Assembly (NCBI RefSeq): GCF_016405985.1
Contig: NZ_JAEFCF010000013.1
Span: 1-64,000, forward strand
DNA from: Paracoccus sp. IB05
GTDB lineage: Bacteria; Pseudomonadota; Alphaproteobacteria; Rhodobacterales; Rhodobacteraceae
Length of the DNA: 64,000 bases
Reading direction: 5' to 3'
Below are positions 8,931 through 18,286 of this stretch, in pieces. The translations under genes and the position numbers were made by a program. The notes under the pieces are model-generated. The model worked only from the letters and a program-made list of their open reading frames with translations, did not search any database and was not told where the DNA came from. Position 1 is the first letter of the stretch. Every line of letters starts with the position of its first letter.

Positions 8931-9195
8931 CCCTGAACTGGTTTCCGGTGGAGCAGGTGGCCCCGGAGCCGTCACGGGATGTTGTGACCCCAGGGGAGCC
9001 AGATCGGACGGGATCTGTGCCGAACGCAAGCAGAGATCCGCTGACTGGTTTTGATTTTGCATCTGGTTTGGGAATGGCAGGTTCTGTCGCACCGGCGGAG
9101 GCGTATTGTCAGCCCTGAAACGACCATTCCGACCGGGCATTCAGCCTTAAATGGCGATTGGGCCGCAGGACCCGCTATCGGTTACGCGCAATGGA
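8931..9195. other. Non-coding spacer
   Basis: This forms part of a 426-base gap between DUF1150 and the convergent sulfate-activation gene. Apart from the two terminators at its edges I see no gene, repeat or structured element. Confidence 0.5.
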
Positions 9196-9228
9196 AACGG
9201 CCGGAAAGGGGTGTCCTTTCCGGCCGTT
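9196..9228 (-). terminator. Terminator of the sulfate-activation gene
   Basis: A 14-bp perfect stem, AACGGCCGGAAAGG pairing with CCTTTCCGGCCGTT around a five-base loop, lies 22 bases beyond the stop. The U-tract is weak, but the stem is very stable. Confidence 0.7.
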
Positions 9229-9250
9229 CCTGATTTTGCGGGGCGATGCC

Positions 9251-10957
9251 TCAGGCCTTGATCAGGCCCATGGCTTCGAGCTTCAGGATCACCTGATGCG
9301 CGCAGTGATCGACCTCGGCACCTTCGGTGTCGACGCGGAGTTCCGGGGTTTCCGGCGCCTCATAGGGGTCGGAGATGCCGGTGAATTCCTTGATCTTGCC
9401 TTCCCGCGCCAGCTTGTAGAGGCCCTTGCGGTCGCGCTTTTCGCATTCCTCGATCGAGGTCGCGACATGGACTTCGATAAAGGCGCCAAAGGCTTCGATC
9501 ATCTCGCGGACCGAGCGGCGGGTCGAGGTATAGGGCGCGATGGGCGCACAGATCGCGATGCCGCCATTCTTGGTGATTTCCGAAGCGACATAGCCAATGC
9601 GCCTGATATTGATGTCGCGATGCTCTTTCGAGAAGCCAAGCTCGGAGGACAGGTGTTTACGCACCACATCGCCATCCAGCAGCGTCACCGGACGCCCGCC
9701 CATTTCCATCAGCTTCACCATCAGCGCATTGGCGATGGTCGACTTGCCTGACCCCGACAACCCGGTGAAGAACACCGTGAAGCCCTGTTTCGAGCGCGGC
9801 GGCGAGGTGCGGCGCAGTTCCTTGACCACTTCGGGGAAGGAGAACCAGTCGGGGATTTCCAGCCCTTCGCGCAACCGGCGGCGCAGTTCCGTGCCCGAAA
9901 TATCGAGGACGGTCGAACCTTCCGGCACTTCGTCCACGGGGAAATACTGGGATTTCTCCTGGACATAGACCATCTGTTTGAAATCGACCATTTCGATGCC
10001 GATCTCGGCCTGGTGCTTTGCGACCAGCTCCTGGGCGTCATAGGGGCCGTAGAAATCCTTGCCCTGGCTGTTCTTGCCGGGACCGGCATGGTCACGACCG
10101 ACGATGAAATGGGTCAGGCCATGGTTCTTGCGGATGATCGCATGCCAGAGCGCTTCACGCGGGCCTGCCATGCGCATCGCAAGGTTCAGAAGGCTGAGAT
10201 GCGTGGTCGATTGCGGGTATTTGTCCAGCACTGCCTCGTAGCAGCGCACGCGGGTGAAATGGTCGACATCGCCCGGCTTGGTCATGCCGACAACCGGCTG
10301 GATCAGCAGATTGGCCTGCGCTTCGCGCGCGGCGCGGAAGGTCAGCTCCTGGTGGGCGCGGTGCAGCGGGTTGCGGGTCTGGAAGGCGACGATCTTGCGC
10401 CAGCCCATTTTGCGGAAGAAGGCGCGCAATTCATTCGGCGTGTCGCGGCGCGATTTGAAATCGTAATGCACCGGTTGCTGGATGCCGGTGAGGGGGCCGC
10501 CCAGATAGACTGCGCCTGCGGTATTGTGCAGGTAGTTCACCGCCGGATGGGCGAGATCGTCGGCGCCGAACACCTTTTCGGCCTCATTCGCCTTGTTCGG
10601 CACCCATTTATCGGTGACCGAAAGGATCGCGAGGATCACCCCTTCCTGATCGCGCAGCGCGATGTCCTGGCCCGGCTCGATCCCTTCGGCGAATTTTTCG
10701 GATACATCCAGCGTGATCGGCATCGGGAAAAGCGTGCCATCGGCGGTGCGCATATTCTCGACCACGCCGTCATAATCGGCCTCGCCCATGAACCCTTTCA
10801 GCGGGTAGAACCCGCCATTCATCAGAAGCTCGAGGTCACAGGTCTGGCGCGGGCTCAGATCCCAGGAGATCAGCGCCGCCGCCTCATGCTTAAGCTTTTG
10901 CGCAGAATCGTAAGAGACGTAAAGCTCGGGGATCGGGGCAAGATTGGGGGACGACAT
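9251..10957 (-). CDS. Bifunctional sulfate adenylyltransferase / adenylylsulfate kinase
   Basis: Cytoplasmic enzyme that makes APS from ATP and sulfate and phosphorylates it to PAPS, the first two steps of assimilatory sulfate activation. Of 568 residues, roughly 1-385 are the ATP sulfurylase with QTRNPLHRAH (193-202) and GRDHAG (287-292). Residues from about 390 are the APS kinase with P-loop GLSGSGKST (399-407), then LLDGDVVRKHL and FSKEHRDINIRRIGYVA. Both active sites look complete, so both activities are expected. The fused, single-chain (not CysDN) form is known from Rhodobacteraceae and other alphaproteobacteria. It stands alone between non-coding spacers. Confidence 0.95.
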   Translation of the reverse strand: MSSPNLAPIPELYVSYDSAQKLKHEAAALISWDLSPRQTCDLELLMNGGFYPLKGFMGEADYDGVVENMRTADGTLFPMPITLDVSEKFAEGIEPGQDIALRDQEGVILAILSVTDKWVPNKANEAEKVFGADDLAHPAVNYLHNTAGAVYLGGPLTGIQQPVHYDFKSRRDTPNELRAFFRKMGWRKIVAFQTRNPLHRAHQELTFRAAREAQANLLIQPVVGMTKPGDVDHFTRVRCYEAVLDKYPQSTTHLSLLNLAMRMAGPREALWHAIIRKNHGLTHFIVGRDHAGPGKNSQGKDFYGPYDAQELVAKHQAEIGIEMVDFKQMVYVQEKSQYFPVDEVPEGSTVLDISGTELRRRLREGLEIPDWFSFPEVVKELRRTSPPRSKQGFTVFFTGLSGSGKSTIANALMVKLMEMGGRPVTLLDGDVVRKHLSSELGFSKEHRDINIRRIGYVASEITKNGGIAICAPIAPYTSTRRSVREMIEAFGAFIEVHVATSIEECEKRDRKGLYKLAREGKIKEFTGISDPYEAPETPELRVDTEGAEVDHCAHQVILKLEAMGLIKA

Positions 10958-11199
10958 TCTGATGCCTTCTTTTCCTTGACGACCTGCGGGGAGACCCCCG
11001 CGCGGCGGATTGCTGTCTTGTTCGGCGCGGGCTTAGACCGTGAATATGACGAAATTCAAGCCAAAGCCCGGCAAACTGGCGGGAATAAGCACAATTGTCG
11101 CGGCCCGGGCCCGGGAGCGGACCACAATTCGCCACGGGTGCCTTCGCGTGGTCCTTCCTTCCTTTCGATCTGCGGGCGCGGACGGGCTGTCGCGCCGTT

Positions 11200-12390
11200 T
11201 CACCCCTGCGCCGGGGCCGGGACGATGCTCGCCATATTAACTTCGCGGATTTTGGCGGCCTCGTCATCATAGACGAAGGGCAGGAACGCATAGCGCCTCC
11301 CGCGTGTGACCGGCGAGACCCGGTGCAAAAGCGAGCAGGAAAACACCACCGCGCCCCCGGGCGGCGCCTTCAGCCCGTCGGGACCATATTCGGGAAAGCT
11401 GACCTCGCCGCCGTCGAAATCGGAATTGAGGTTGACCGAGACCGCAAACCGCCGATGCGCCGTGCCCAGGGTGGTGTTGTCACGATGCGGGCTGAAATGC
11501 CCGCCCTCGGCTGCATCATAGCAAGAGACGATATAGCGCTCCATCCGGGTGGCGTTGAACTGATGCACCTTGCGGATCTCGGGAAGAACGCGGCGGCGGA
11601 TCGCAGTCTGAATCCGCCCGATCACCGCCTGATCGGTAATGTCGCAATCGCGGCGGCTTTTGAATGTCAGGTCATTGACGCCAACGGTTCTGTCCCCGAC
11701 CTGCCGCATGGTGCCCGAAAGCTCGCCGCCCCTTGCCTCATAGGTGGCGATCAGGCTCTCGCAGAGGTCGGGCTCAAACACGCGCGGCAGGCACAGGACC
11801 GGGGCCTGGAGCCGCATACCGGCAAAACGGTCGGGGGCGGGCTGGCTTTCCAGGATGCCAAGGATGCGCGCGATATCCGATCCGTCCTGTTCAAAAGGCA
11901 CAGTCGCAATCATCCGCATCGTGGGATCCATCAACGCCCAGAGGGGCCGCAGCCCGGTCCCCGGCTGCACCGTCTCACGCGGGGCGACGCCATAGAGTTT
12001 TGCGGCGGTCAGATCAGTGTCCCATAAAAAGCGATAGCCGGGCAGGCGGTTTTGCAAACGCCCGTCCTGGTCACGCGGATCGGCGCTGATCCCGAAAAAC
12101 GCGGCGAATCTGTCATCAAAGAGGTCCGTGCGCGCCAGCACCGCCCTGAGGCGGGGGGCGCAATGCGGGCTGGACGTGCTGCCGAAGAAGCACAAAAGCA
12201 GATAACGGCCGGCGACGGTATCAATGGCATAGCCCGGTGACGCGGCAGAGGGCAGGGTGACCCAGGGCGCGGGTTCCCCGGCTGTGATCTGAAGATAGGA
12301 AAGCAAAAGCGGCCTTTGGTCAGGAAAGGGATCGTGCACAATCTGCGGGTGAGTTCCGGCAGTCTGGCCCGAAGCCTCGGAGGTGACCAA
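11200..12390 (-). CDS. Peroxiredoxin-like domain fused to a prolyl-4-hydroxylase-type 2OG-Fe(II) oxygenase
   Basis: The 396-residue protein has two parts. Residues about 30-180 follow a thioredoxin-fold/AhpC-like pattern (GRYLLLCFFGSTSSPHCAP, then FFGISADPRDQ). The Cys sits in SPHCAP rather than the usual PVCT motif, so peroxidase activity is uncertain. Residues about 190-375 are a P4H-like oxygenase: iron ligands His302 and Asp304 in HRD, His356 in LLHRVSPV, and the 2-oxoglutarate-binding Arg shortly after. Similar two-domain proteins occur in alphaproteobacteria, but their substrate is unknown to me. No neighbouring gene shares its direction closely. Confidence is high for the domains and low for the role. 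Confidence 0.82.
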   Translation of the reverse strand: MVTSEASGQTAGTHPQIVHDPFPDQRPLLLSYLQITAGEPAPWVTLPSAASPGYAIDTVAGRYLLLCFFGSTSSPHCAPRLRAVLARTDLFDDRFAAFFGISADPRDQDGRLQNRLPGYRFLWDTDLTAAKLYGVAPRETVQPGTGLRPLWALMDPTMRMIATVPFEQDGSDIARILGILESQPAPDRFAGMRLQAPVLCLPRVFEPDLCESLIATYEARGGELSGTMRQVGDRTVGVNDLTFKSRRDCDITDQAVIGRIQTAIRRRVLPEIRKVHQFNATRMERYIVSCYDAAEGGHFSPHRDNTTLGTAHRRFAVSVNLNSDFDGGEVSFPEYGPDGLKAPPGGAVVFSCSLLHRVSPVTRGRRYAFLPFVYDDEAAKIREVNMASIVPAPAQG

Positions 12391-12470
12391 ATCACAAAAA
12401 TTTGAACTGGCCTGAATGGCTTCCGCCTGTCACATCGGGACGCGACAGGCGGGGCTCAGGACGGGCGTGG

Positions 12471-13412
12471 TCAGGGCTGTTCGGCCAGCCAGCGCTCGGC
12501 ATCAAGCGCCGCCATACAGCCCATGCCGGCCGAGGTCACAGCCTGACGGTAGACATGGTCGGTCAGATCTCCGGCCGCGAAGACGCCGGGGATCGAGGTG
12601 CGGGTGGTGCCCGGCTCGACCTTCACATAGCCGCCGTGATGCAGTTCCAGCTGATCGGCCACCAGCTCGGACGAGGGCGCATGGCCGATGGCGACAAAAA
12701 AGCCCGCGACCGGCAGATCATGGGTGGCGCCGGTCTTCAGGTTCGAGACCCGCACCGCCTCGACGCCCAGCGGGCTTTCGCCCCCCAGCACCTCGGTCAC
12801 TTCACTGTCCCAGATCACCTCGACCTTCGGATGTTTGAACAGCCGGTCCTGCAGGATCTTTTCCGCGCGCAAACTGTCGCGGCGGTGGATCAGCGTGACT
12901 TTCGAGGCGAAATTCGTCAGGAACAGCGCCTCTTCGACGGCTGTATTGCCGCCGCCGATCACCGCGACCTCTTTGCCCCGATAGAAAAAGCCATCACAGG
13001 TCGCACAGGCCGAGACGCCAAAGCCCTTGAACTTCTCCTCAGACGGCAGGCCCAGCCATTTCGCCTGCGCACCCGTCGCCAGGATGACGGCATCGGCGGT
13101 ATAGGTGGTGCCGCTGTCCGCAACAGCGGTGAAGGGGCGGTTTTTCAGATCAAGCGAGGTGATGTAATCGGCGATGATCTCGGCGCCCATCTCGCGGGCA
13201 TGGTCTTCCATCTCGATCATCAGATTGGGGCCCTGGACGGTTTTCAGACCGGGCCAGTTCTCGACATCGGTGGTGATGGTCAGCTGCCCGCCGGGTTGCA
13301 GGCCCTGGATCAGCAAGGGTTGCAACATGGCGCGCGCGGCATAGACCGCAGCCGTATAGCCGGCCGGGCCGGAGCCGATGATCAGAACTTTGGTATGCCG
13401 CGTCTCAGCCAT
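12471..13412 (-). CDS. trxB: Thioredoxin reductase
   Basis: FAD enzyme that uses NADPH to reduce thioredoxin. The 313-residue protein has the FAD-binding GSGPAGY (13-19), the redox pair CATC (136-139) and the NADPH-binding [10 protein letters not shown]. It closes with the FAD motif [10 protein letters not shown] and the [19 protein letters not shown] helix. I chose the ATG at 13412 ([13 protein letters not shown]) because the 73 codons open upstream have no family match. It is divergent from an Lrp/AsnC gene 254 bases away, an arrangement seen in other Rhodobacteraceae, so the regulator may act in the shared region. Confidence 0.95.
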   Translation of the reverse strand: MAETRHTKVLIIGSGPAGYTAAVYAARAMLQPLLIQGLQPGGQLTITTDVENWPGLKTVQGPNLMIEMEDHAREMGAEIIADYITSLDLKNRPFTAVADSGTTYTADAVILATGAQAKWLGLPSEEKFKGFGVSACATCDGFFYRGKEVAVIGGGNTAVEEALFLTNFASKVTLIHRRDSLRAEKILQDRLFKHPKVEVIWDSEVTEVLGGESPLGVEAVRVSNLKTGATHDLPVAGFFVAIGHAPSSELVADQLELHHGGYVKVEPGTTRTSIPGVFAAGDLTDHVYRQAVTSAGMGCMAALDAERWLAEQP

Positions 13413-13666
13413 GTCGGTCCTTCCCCGCCACCCGGTCGGGGCGGCCTGATGTCGCTTTCGGCGCGCGCCGTTCCGGCCGCGCCTGTTCAGGAAGGATATA
13501 GACAAGGCGGGACCGGGCCGGAAGCCCCCCGGAAATCGCGGCTGCGAAATGCCGGTATGCAGGGCGCGCCTCGCAATCCTGAGTGTGTTGGGGGCGTTAC
13601 CATTGAAACATTGTTGCGCAAAAACAGGCAAAAGCCTATTGAGGCGACGGAACTAAGGAGTAACCC

Positions 13667-14167
13667 ATGGCGAGCCACAAGCTTGACGAAACCGACCGGC
13701 AGATCCTGGCGGAGCTGCAGTCAGACGGTCGGATGACCAATGTCGAGCTGGCGAGCCGGGTGGGCATCTCTGCGCCGCCCTGTCTGCGGCGTGTGCGCAC
13801 CCTTGAAGAACAGGGCTATATCAGCGGCTATCACGCCGATATCGACGCAAGGGCACTTGGGTTCGAGGTCGCGGTCTTTGCCATGGTGCGGCTGTCCTCG
13901 CAGGCCGAAAGCGATCTCTCGGCCTTTGAGGAACGCTGCCGCGCCTGGCCGCTGGTGCGCGAGTGCCATATGCTGAACGGCGAGATTGATTTCATCCTGA
14001 AATGCGTCTCGCCGGATCTCTCGACCTTCCAGACCTTTCTGACGACGGAACTGCTGACGGCGCCGAATGTGGCCAATGTCAAAACCAGCCTGGTGATCCG
14101 CAATGCCAAGGATGAGCCCGGTGTGCCCTTTGGGGTGCTCGAGGCGCGTCTGGCGCGCAATGCCTGA
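13667..14167 (+). CDS. Lrp/AsnC family transcriptional regulator
   Basis: DNA-binding regulator of 166 residues. The N-terminus holds the helix-turn-helix (LDETDRQILAELQSDGRMTN, then VELASRVGISAPPCLRRV). A RAM/AsnC ligand-binding domain begins near residue 70 (EVAVFAMVRLSSQAESDLSAF, then CHMLNGEIDFILKC). The start is well supported by AAGGAG nine bases upstream. The effector is probably an amino acid by family precedent, but nothing in the sequence names it. Autoregulation and control of divergent trxB are inferences from position. Confidence 0.9.
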   Translation: MASHKLDETDRQILAELQSDGRMTNVELASRVGISAPPCLRRVRTLEEQGYISGYHADIDARALGFEVAVFAMVRLSSQAESDLSAFEERCRAWPLVRECHMLNGEIDFILKCVSPDLSTFQTFLTTELLTAPNVANVKTSLVIRNAKDEPGVPFGVLEARLARNA

Positions 14168-14477
14168 GACGGCCCCGGGCGGCTGCTGCGGGGCGATATA
14201 ATTTTCGCGGTCGCTTAGGGAACCGGATGACGGGTATTCGGGTTGGATCAGTATCGCCAGGGGCGATACGGTCTGGTCATGAGTGCGCCATTACGGATGT
14301 GATATCAGCGAGTTTGCCTGCGGGGGCCGGTCATCTGAACCGGCCCTGGCAGGAGGTGTTTCGAAGCGGGAAACAGGCGCGGTGTTTTGCGGCACGGCCT
14401 GAACCGTCAGGGTGACGTGATCCCTGGGATCTCGTGACAGTGAGGGATCTCGTGAAAGTTAGGGTGAACCGGGTGCC
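14168..14477. other. Non-coding spacer with small repeats
   Basis: No gene is visible. Two local structures stand out: an 8-bp perfect hairpin, GTATCGCC / GGCGATAC, at 14251-14269, and a 12-base direct repeat, GGGATCTCGTGA, at 14426-14437 and 14444-14455 (18-base period). Their role is unknown. Confidence 0.5.
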
Positions 14478-14509
14478 GGGTTAAAGGGGCGTCAGGGTTA
14501 ACTGGCCCG

Positions 14510-14700
14510 CTGAAATGAAAAACGGCCCCGTATTCTGTGCCAGAGGAGCACCGGGGCCGTTCTTACTCACCGCGTCTCCCGTGTCGTGAGCGGCGACCGG
14601 GAGAGATCTGGAACAGCGCAGCGGTCTGGACCGTTTCGAGCTCCGGATCATAGTCAGGGACTTTGACCTGACACTATTCGTGCGTCGGTTGCGCCCCATT
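14510..14700 (-). ncRNA. Candidate structured small RNA or long 3' untranslated region
   Basis: The minus strand here has several potential stems: TCAGG/CCTGA, CGGTC/GACCG, and two mutually exclusive pairings (TCTCCCG/CGGGAGA versus CTCAC/GTGAG). It ends in a strong terminator hairpin at 14521-14561 followed by TTTTT. A TTGACA hexamer reads leftward at 14700-14705, but no good -10 follows at 17 bases. It could be an independent small RNA or the trailing part of the transcript of the 79-residue gene to its right. It matches no RNA family I can name. Confidence 0.35.
14521..14561 (-). terminator. Leftward rho-independent terminator
   Basis: The arms AACGGCCCCG and CGGGGCCGTT pair perfectly around a 21-base loop, and on the minus strand a TTTTT tract follows. 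No protein gene ends nearby on that strand; the closest is the 79-residue gene 317 bases upstream. Confidence 0.7.
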
Positions 14701-14877
14701 GTCAAACATTTGCCGTTGTTGCAGGGCTGAGATCGAAGAAATCCGCCTGAATCCCTGGTATTGTTTCGAATTCGCTGTTGTTGAGCCGCCGCAACCGCCG
14801 CAATTCAGACTTTCACGCGGCATTTGGGCCGGTGGATGACCGAATCCCTGTCGCCCCGATTCGTGCTTAACGTGCGG

Positions 14878-15117
14878 TCAGCGTGCCGCGATGCCACCCG
14901 CAGGGCCATTGCGGCGGAAAAGCGGGGTGGTCGGGCGATGCGAGCTGCCGGTGATCACCTCGACCGGTTTATGAGTCGCTGTGGCAGATTTTGCGGCGCG
15001 CATCCAGGGAAAGGCCGGAAGCGGTTGCCCCGAGGCCGCGATCACGCTTTGCAGCCAGCGGCGTTGGGTCTTGGCTTTTGTGGTTTCGGACTTCGGCGGG
15101 AACATCTTGCTTGCCAT
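14878..15117 (-). CDS. Small basic protein with RRWLQSVIAAS motif
   Basis: A 79-residue, strongly basic protein of unknown function. The core TQRRWLQSVIAASGQPLPAF followed by PWMRA resembles a family of short uncharacterised proteins that I recall from Rhodobacteraceae genomes, which usually carry RRWLQS, PWARG and a basic tail. The ATG at 15117 has GAGGAG eight bases upstream, while an in-frame start 63 bases earlier lacks a comparable site. The last 30 residues are not typical and may be a divergent tail. It lies alone, upstream of the leftward terminator at 14521-14561. Confidence 0.6.
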   Translation of the reverse strand: MASKMFPPKSETTKAKTQRRWLQSVIAASGQPLPAFPWMRAAKSATATHKPVEVITGSSHRPTTPLFRRNGPAGGIAAR

Positions 15118-15315
15118 GCTGCGTCTCCTCGATACTGCGCTCGGTTTAGCGATGGCCGGGTCTGATGCCCTGGGTTTCATCGCGTCTTGCCGGCAGAATC
15201 GCTGAACAATGCGGCGTTGTTTTGGCCGATGGATCTGAAATTGTGGTCATTTCCAGGCGGGATGAAATGCGCCAAAATCGGGCGCATTGTTTCCGGATCG
15301 CCATCGCCTGCCCGG

Positions 15316-16074
15316 TCAAAGCCGGATAGAGGCGATCAGCCGGCCATAATCAGCCTCGCCGGCATGGGTCGTGCGGCGGTAGGAAAAGAAGCGATCCGGG
15401 TCGGCATAGGTGCAGTGCCCGACCCATTCGGCATGGCCGATCCCGGCGCCGCGCAGCCGGTGCAACCCATAGGCCGGCAGGTCGAACTGGTAGCGCCCGT
15501 TCTGGCCATTGGCGAAGAAACGGGCATTCTCCGGATCCTCGGCGAGGAAATTCTGCAGGAAGTCTTCCGTGACCTCATAGGCCGCCTGGCTGATGGTCGG
15601 GCCGATTGCGGCGCGGATCCGCGCGCGGCTGGCCCCGATTGCCTCCATCGCGTCAACCGTCGCCTCAAGCACGCCGGTCATGGCGCCGCGCCAGCCGGCA
15701 TGGGCCGCGCCGATCACGCCGGATTCCGGGTCGGAAAACAGCACCGGCTGGCAATCGGCGGTCAGCACCGACAGCGCGACGCCCGGCAGACGGGTCACCA
15801 TCGCATCGGCTTTCGGGCGCTCGACCGGGTCGCCGGGGGGCGCGGTCACGGTCACCACATCGGGCGAATGGACCTGATGCACCGAGAGCAGCCCATCGGC
15901 GCCGACCCCCATCGCTTCGGCCACGCGGGCGCGGTTGATCGCCACGATCTCGGCCTGGTCGGTGGAGCCGAAGCCGCAATTCAGCCCGGCGAAGATCCCC
16001 GAAGAGGCGCCGCCCTTGCGGGTAAAGAAGCCGTGGCGCTGCGGGATCGCCCCGGAGGTGATGATTTCAAGCAT
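15316..16074 (-). CDS. pgeF: Polyphenol oxidase family / peptidoglycan editing factor
   Basis: The 252-residue protein belongs to the YfiH/laccase-domain family. The metal ligands are visible: His69 in VHQVHS, Cys108 in LTADCQP and His125 in AAHAGWRG. Family members have purine-nucleoside or multicopper-like activities, and E. coli PgeF corrects mis-incorporated serine in peptidoglycan precursors. Its ATG overlaps the end of the upstream MidA-like gene by eight bases, making it the third gene of an lgt-midA-pgeF operon. This order is common in Rhodobacteraceae. Confidence 0.9.
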   Translation of the reverse strand: MLEIITSGAIPQRHGFFTRKGGASSGIFAGLNCGFGSTDQAEIVAINRARVAEAMGVGADGLLSVHQVHSPDVVTVTAPPGDPVERPKADAMVTRLPGVALSVLTADCQPVLFSDPESGVIGAAHAGWRGAMTGVLEATVDAMEAIGASRARIRAAIGPTISQAAYEVTEDFLQNFLAEDPENARFFANGQNGRYQFDLPAYGLHRLRGAGIGHAEWVGHCTYADPDRFFSYRRTTHAGEADYGRLIASIRL

Positions 16075-17173
16075 CGTTTCTGCCTCCCCTGGCAGCGCTT
16101 TGGGCCATGATACTCCCGACCGGAAATCCCGCAGGGGGCGGCGTTCCGGGCGGATGGATGGCGAGGGCTTTGAACAAGGTCCCCATTTCTGCGGGATCGG
16201 TCAAGCGGTGTGCGGCGGCAAGCGGGTCATTGCGTGCAGCAGCCGGATGGGCGGCAAGTTGCTGAGCCCGGGGCCCGATGCCAAGCGCGGTCAAAAGCGC
16301 GCCCTGGGTCGTATAAGAGGCTGCGGCGGGCAAAGCTGCCCGGGCCAGCGCCCCGAAATCGACATGGGCGGTCAGATCCGCCTCGCCGGGTGTGGCAAAG
16401 GGGTCGACCCAGGCATGGTCGCGCATGGCCTGGAATGTATCGCCAAGGCTCTGCCAGCCCCCATAATCGACGATCAGCGCCAGCCCGCCATGGCGACGGA
16501 TGCGGCCCGAGATTTCCGCCATGATCGGAGCGGCGGCGGGACAGATCTCGACGAGGCTGCCTTCGGAGATATCCTGACGGTGATCAAGCGCGGCCAGCGG
16601 GCCAGGCGGTGCGCGGCCGGGGGTCAGCGCTTCACCCGAAAGGCCGATCATGGTTTCCGCCCAGCCACCGCTCTGGCGGGTGAACTGACGGATCGGCAAT
16701 GCGTCGAAAAACTCATTGGCCAGCAGGAACAGCGGCGCCTGAGGCAGATCCTGCACCAGAGGCAGCCAGCGCGGCTGATGCCCGGCAAGGGTCTTCGCCT
16801 GTATGCCGCGAAGTGTCGCGGAGGCCTCGATCAGCACCAGATCGGCGGCGGCGTGGAAACCCGGCACGCGGGCGGTGGCGCGCAGCACATCGGCCATCAG
16901 CGTGCCACGCCCCGGCCCGCATTCGGCCAGGGTAAAGCGTGCAGGCGCGCCCTGATCCTGCCAGGATTGCGCGAGGCACAGGCCCAGCAATTCGCCAAAC
17001 ATCTGACTGATCTCGGGGGCGGTGGTGAAATCTCCGGCCTGGCCGAAAGGGTCACGGGTGGCGTAATAGCCAAAGCGCGGATGCAGGAGGCAGTCGGCCA
17101 TATATTCGGCAAGGCTGACCGGCCCGCTGGCGCGGATGCGGGCGGCGATCAGCTCTGCCAGCGGGGTTGTCAC
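16067..17173 (-). CDS. NDUFAF7/MidA-type class I SAM-dependent methyltransferase
   Basis: A 368-residue protein of the DUF185 family (mitochondrial MidA/NDUFAF7, an arginine methyltransferase needed for complex I assembly). It shows the conserved [20 protein letters not shown] and [16 protein letters not shown] stretch, the SAM motif [17 protein letters not shown], and [14 protein letters not shown] bacterial role in NADH dehydrogenase assembly is inference. I chose the GTG at 17173 because it overlaps the lgt stop as GTGA. Upstream in-frame starts would add residues unlike the family. Confidence 0.88.
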   Translation of the reverse strand: MTTPLAELIAARIRASGPVSLAEYMADCLLHPRFGYYATRDPFGQAGDFTTAPEISQMFGELLGLCLAQSWQDQGAPARFTLAECGPGRGTLMADVLRATARVPGFHAAADLVLIEASATLRGIQAKTLAGHQPRWLPLVQDLPQAPLFLLANEFFDALPIRQFTRQSGGWAETMIGLSGEALTPGRAPPGPLAALDHRQDISEGSLVEICPAAAPIMAEISGRIRRHGGLALIVDYGGWQSLGDTFQAMRDHAWVDPFATPGEADLTAHVDFGALARAALPAAASYTTQGALLTALGIGPRAQQLAAHPAAARNDPLAAAHRLTDPAEMGTLFKALAIHPPGTPPPAGFPVGSIMAQSAARGGRNDA

Positions 17174-18075
17174 GGCGTGACCGTCTGTGCTCCGGGCCGG
17201 CGGAAGACGAACCACAGCCCGATCAGGATCATCGGCAGCGACAGGGCCTGGCCCATGGTCAGCCCCCAGCCGTTGATATGGAAGGCAAGGCCCAGCAGGT
17301 TATCCGGCCCGACGAATTGCGCGTCGGGCTGGCGGACAAATTCGACGAGGAACCGCGCGAGCCCATAGCCGGCGATGAACACGCCCATGATCCGGCCCGG
17401 AAAGCGCAGCCAGCCGCGTTTCCAGACCAGCCAGAAGATCAGCGCGCCCAGCAGCAGCCCTTCAAGCGCCGCCTCGTAAAGCTGGCTCGGGTGGCGGGCG
17501 CAAAGCGTGACCAGGCCGGGGCAGGTCTGTGCCGCCTCACCGGGGAAGATCACGCCCCAGGGCAGATCGGTCTGCCGGCCCCAGAGCTCGGCATTGATGA
17601 AATTCGCAAGCCGCCCGAACAAAAGGCCCGGCGTTACGGCATAGGCGAAAAGGTCCCCGACCGAGAGGGGGGCCAGGCCCTCGCGCCGGGCAAAGATCAG
17701 CCCTGCCACCGCCACGCCAAGGAAACCGCCATGGAAGGACATGCCACCATCCCAGAGCCTGAGCGCCGCCATCGGGTCGGCCATGAAATTTTCGGGCGAG
17801 AGGTAGCGCCCGGGCTGGTAGAACAGCACATAGCCCAGCCGCCCGCCGATGATCACGCCAAGGATCACCCAGGTCAGCAGGCGTTCTACCTGTTCCGACG
17901 TCATGGGTGCTGCGCCCGGCGCCCAGAGCCGCGCGGTCCTGACCGCCCTGGTCACCAGAAACCAGCCCAGCAGCAGCCCGGCAATATAGGCGACCGCATA
18001 CCAGCGCAGGGCGAAACTCATGCCAAACAGCTCGACCGAAAAAATGTCAGGGGAGAGATTTGGGAAAGGGATCAT
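17170..18075 (-). CDS. lgt: Prolipoprotein diacylglyceryl transferase
   Basis: Inner-membrane enzyme that transfers diacylglycerol from phosphatidylglycerol to the lipobox Cys of prolipoproteins. It has 301 residues with seven or so membrane segments. Diagnostic stretches are [29 protein letters not shown] followed by LPWGVIFP, and [10 protein letters not shown]. The Lgt signature region and its catalytic Arg/His residues are present. The ATG at 18075 is preceded by AGGAG, while the ATG ten codons upstream is not. It is the first gene of the lgt-midA-pgeF operon. Confidence 0.95.
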   Translation of the reverse strand: MIPFPNLSPDIFSVELFGMSFALRWYAVAYIAGLLLGWFLVTRAVRTARLWAPGAAPMTSEQVERLLTWVILGVIIGGRLGYVLFYQPGRYLSPENFMADPMAALRLWDGGMSFHGGFLGVAVAGLIFARREGLAPLSVGDLFAYAVTPGLLFGRLANFINAELWGRQTDLPWGVIFPGEAAQTCPGLVTLCARHPSQLYEAALEGLLLGALIFWLVWKRGWLRFPGRIMGVFIAGYGLARFLVEFVRQPDAQFVGPDNLLGLAFHINGWGLTMGQALSLPMILIGLWFVFRRPGAQTVTP

Positions 18076-18286
18076 CCTGCGCTCCTGCTGGCGGCCGGGG
18101 CGCAACGGCCTGGCCCGAGATGCTTGTCATGTGACGCTTTTGCGTGAGACGCTTGTCTTGCGGGCAGGGGATGAAGTCAACTGCAAGGGCCGCGCCGCAT
18201 CGATGGCCTCAACACTTGTGAACGGGCGTGCGGGCGCGCATATAGGGTCAAAGCGACCCGGATCCCCCCGGGGCCGACGACAAGGG

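Noticed and set aside
10013-11272. Plus-strand open frame of 419 codons opposite the ATP sulfurylase/APS kinase gene
   Set aside because: It is a shadow of the sulfurylase codons, with no family motif and no ribosome site at its start.
14481-14705. 74-codon minus-strand frame over the terminator at 14521-14561
   Set aside because: It contains the terminator hairpin and its basic residues follow the hairpin arms. It lacks a ribosome site and is likely non-coding.
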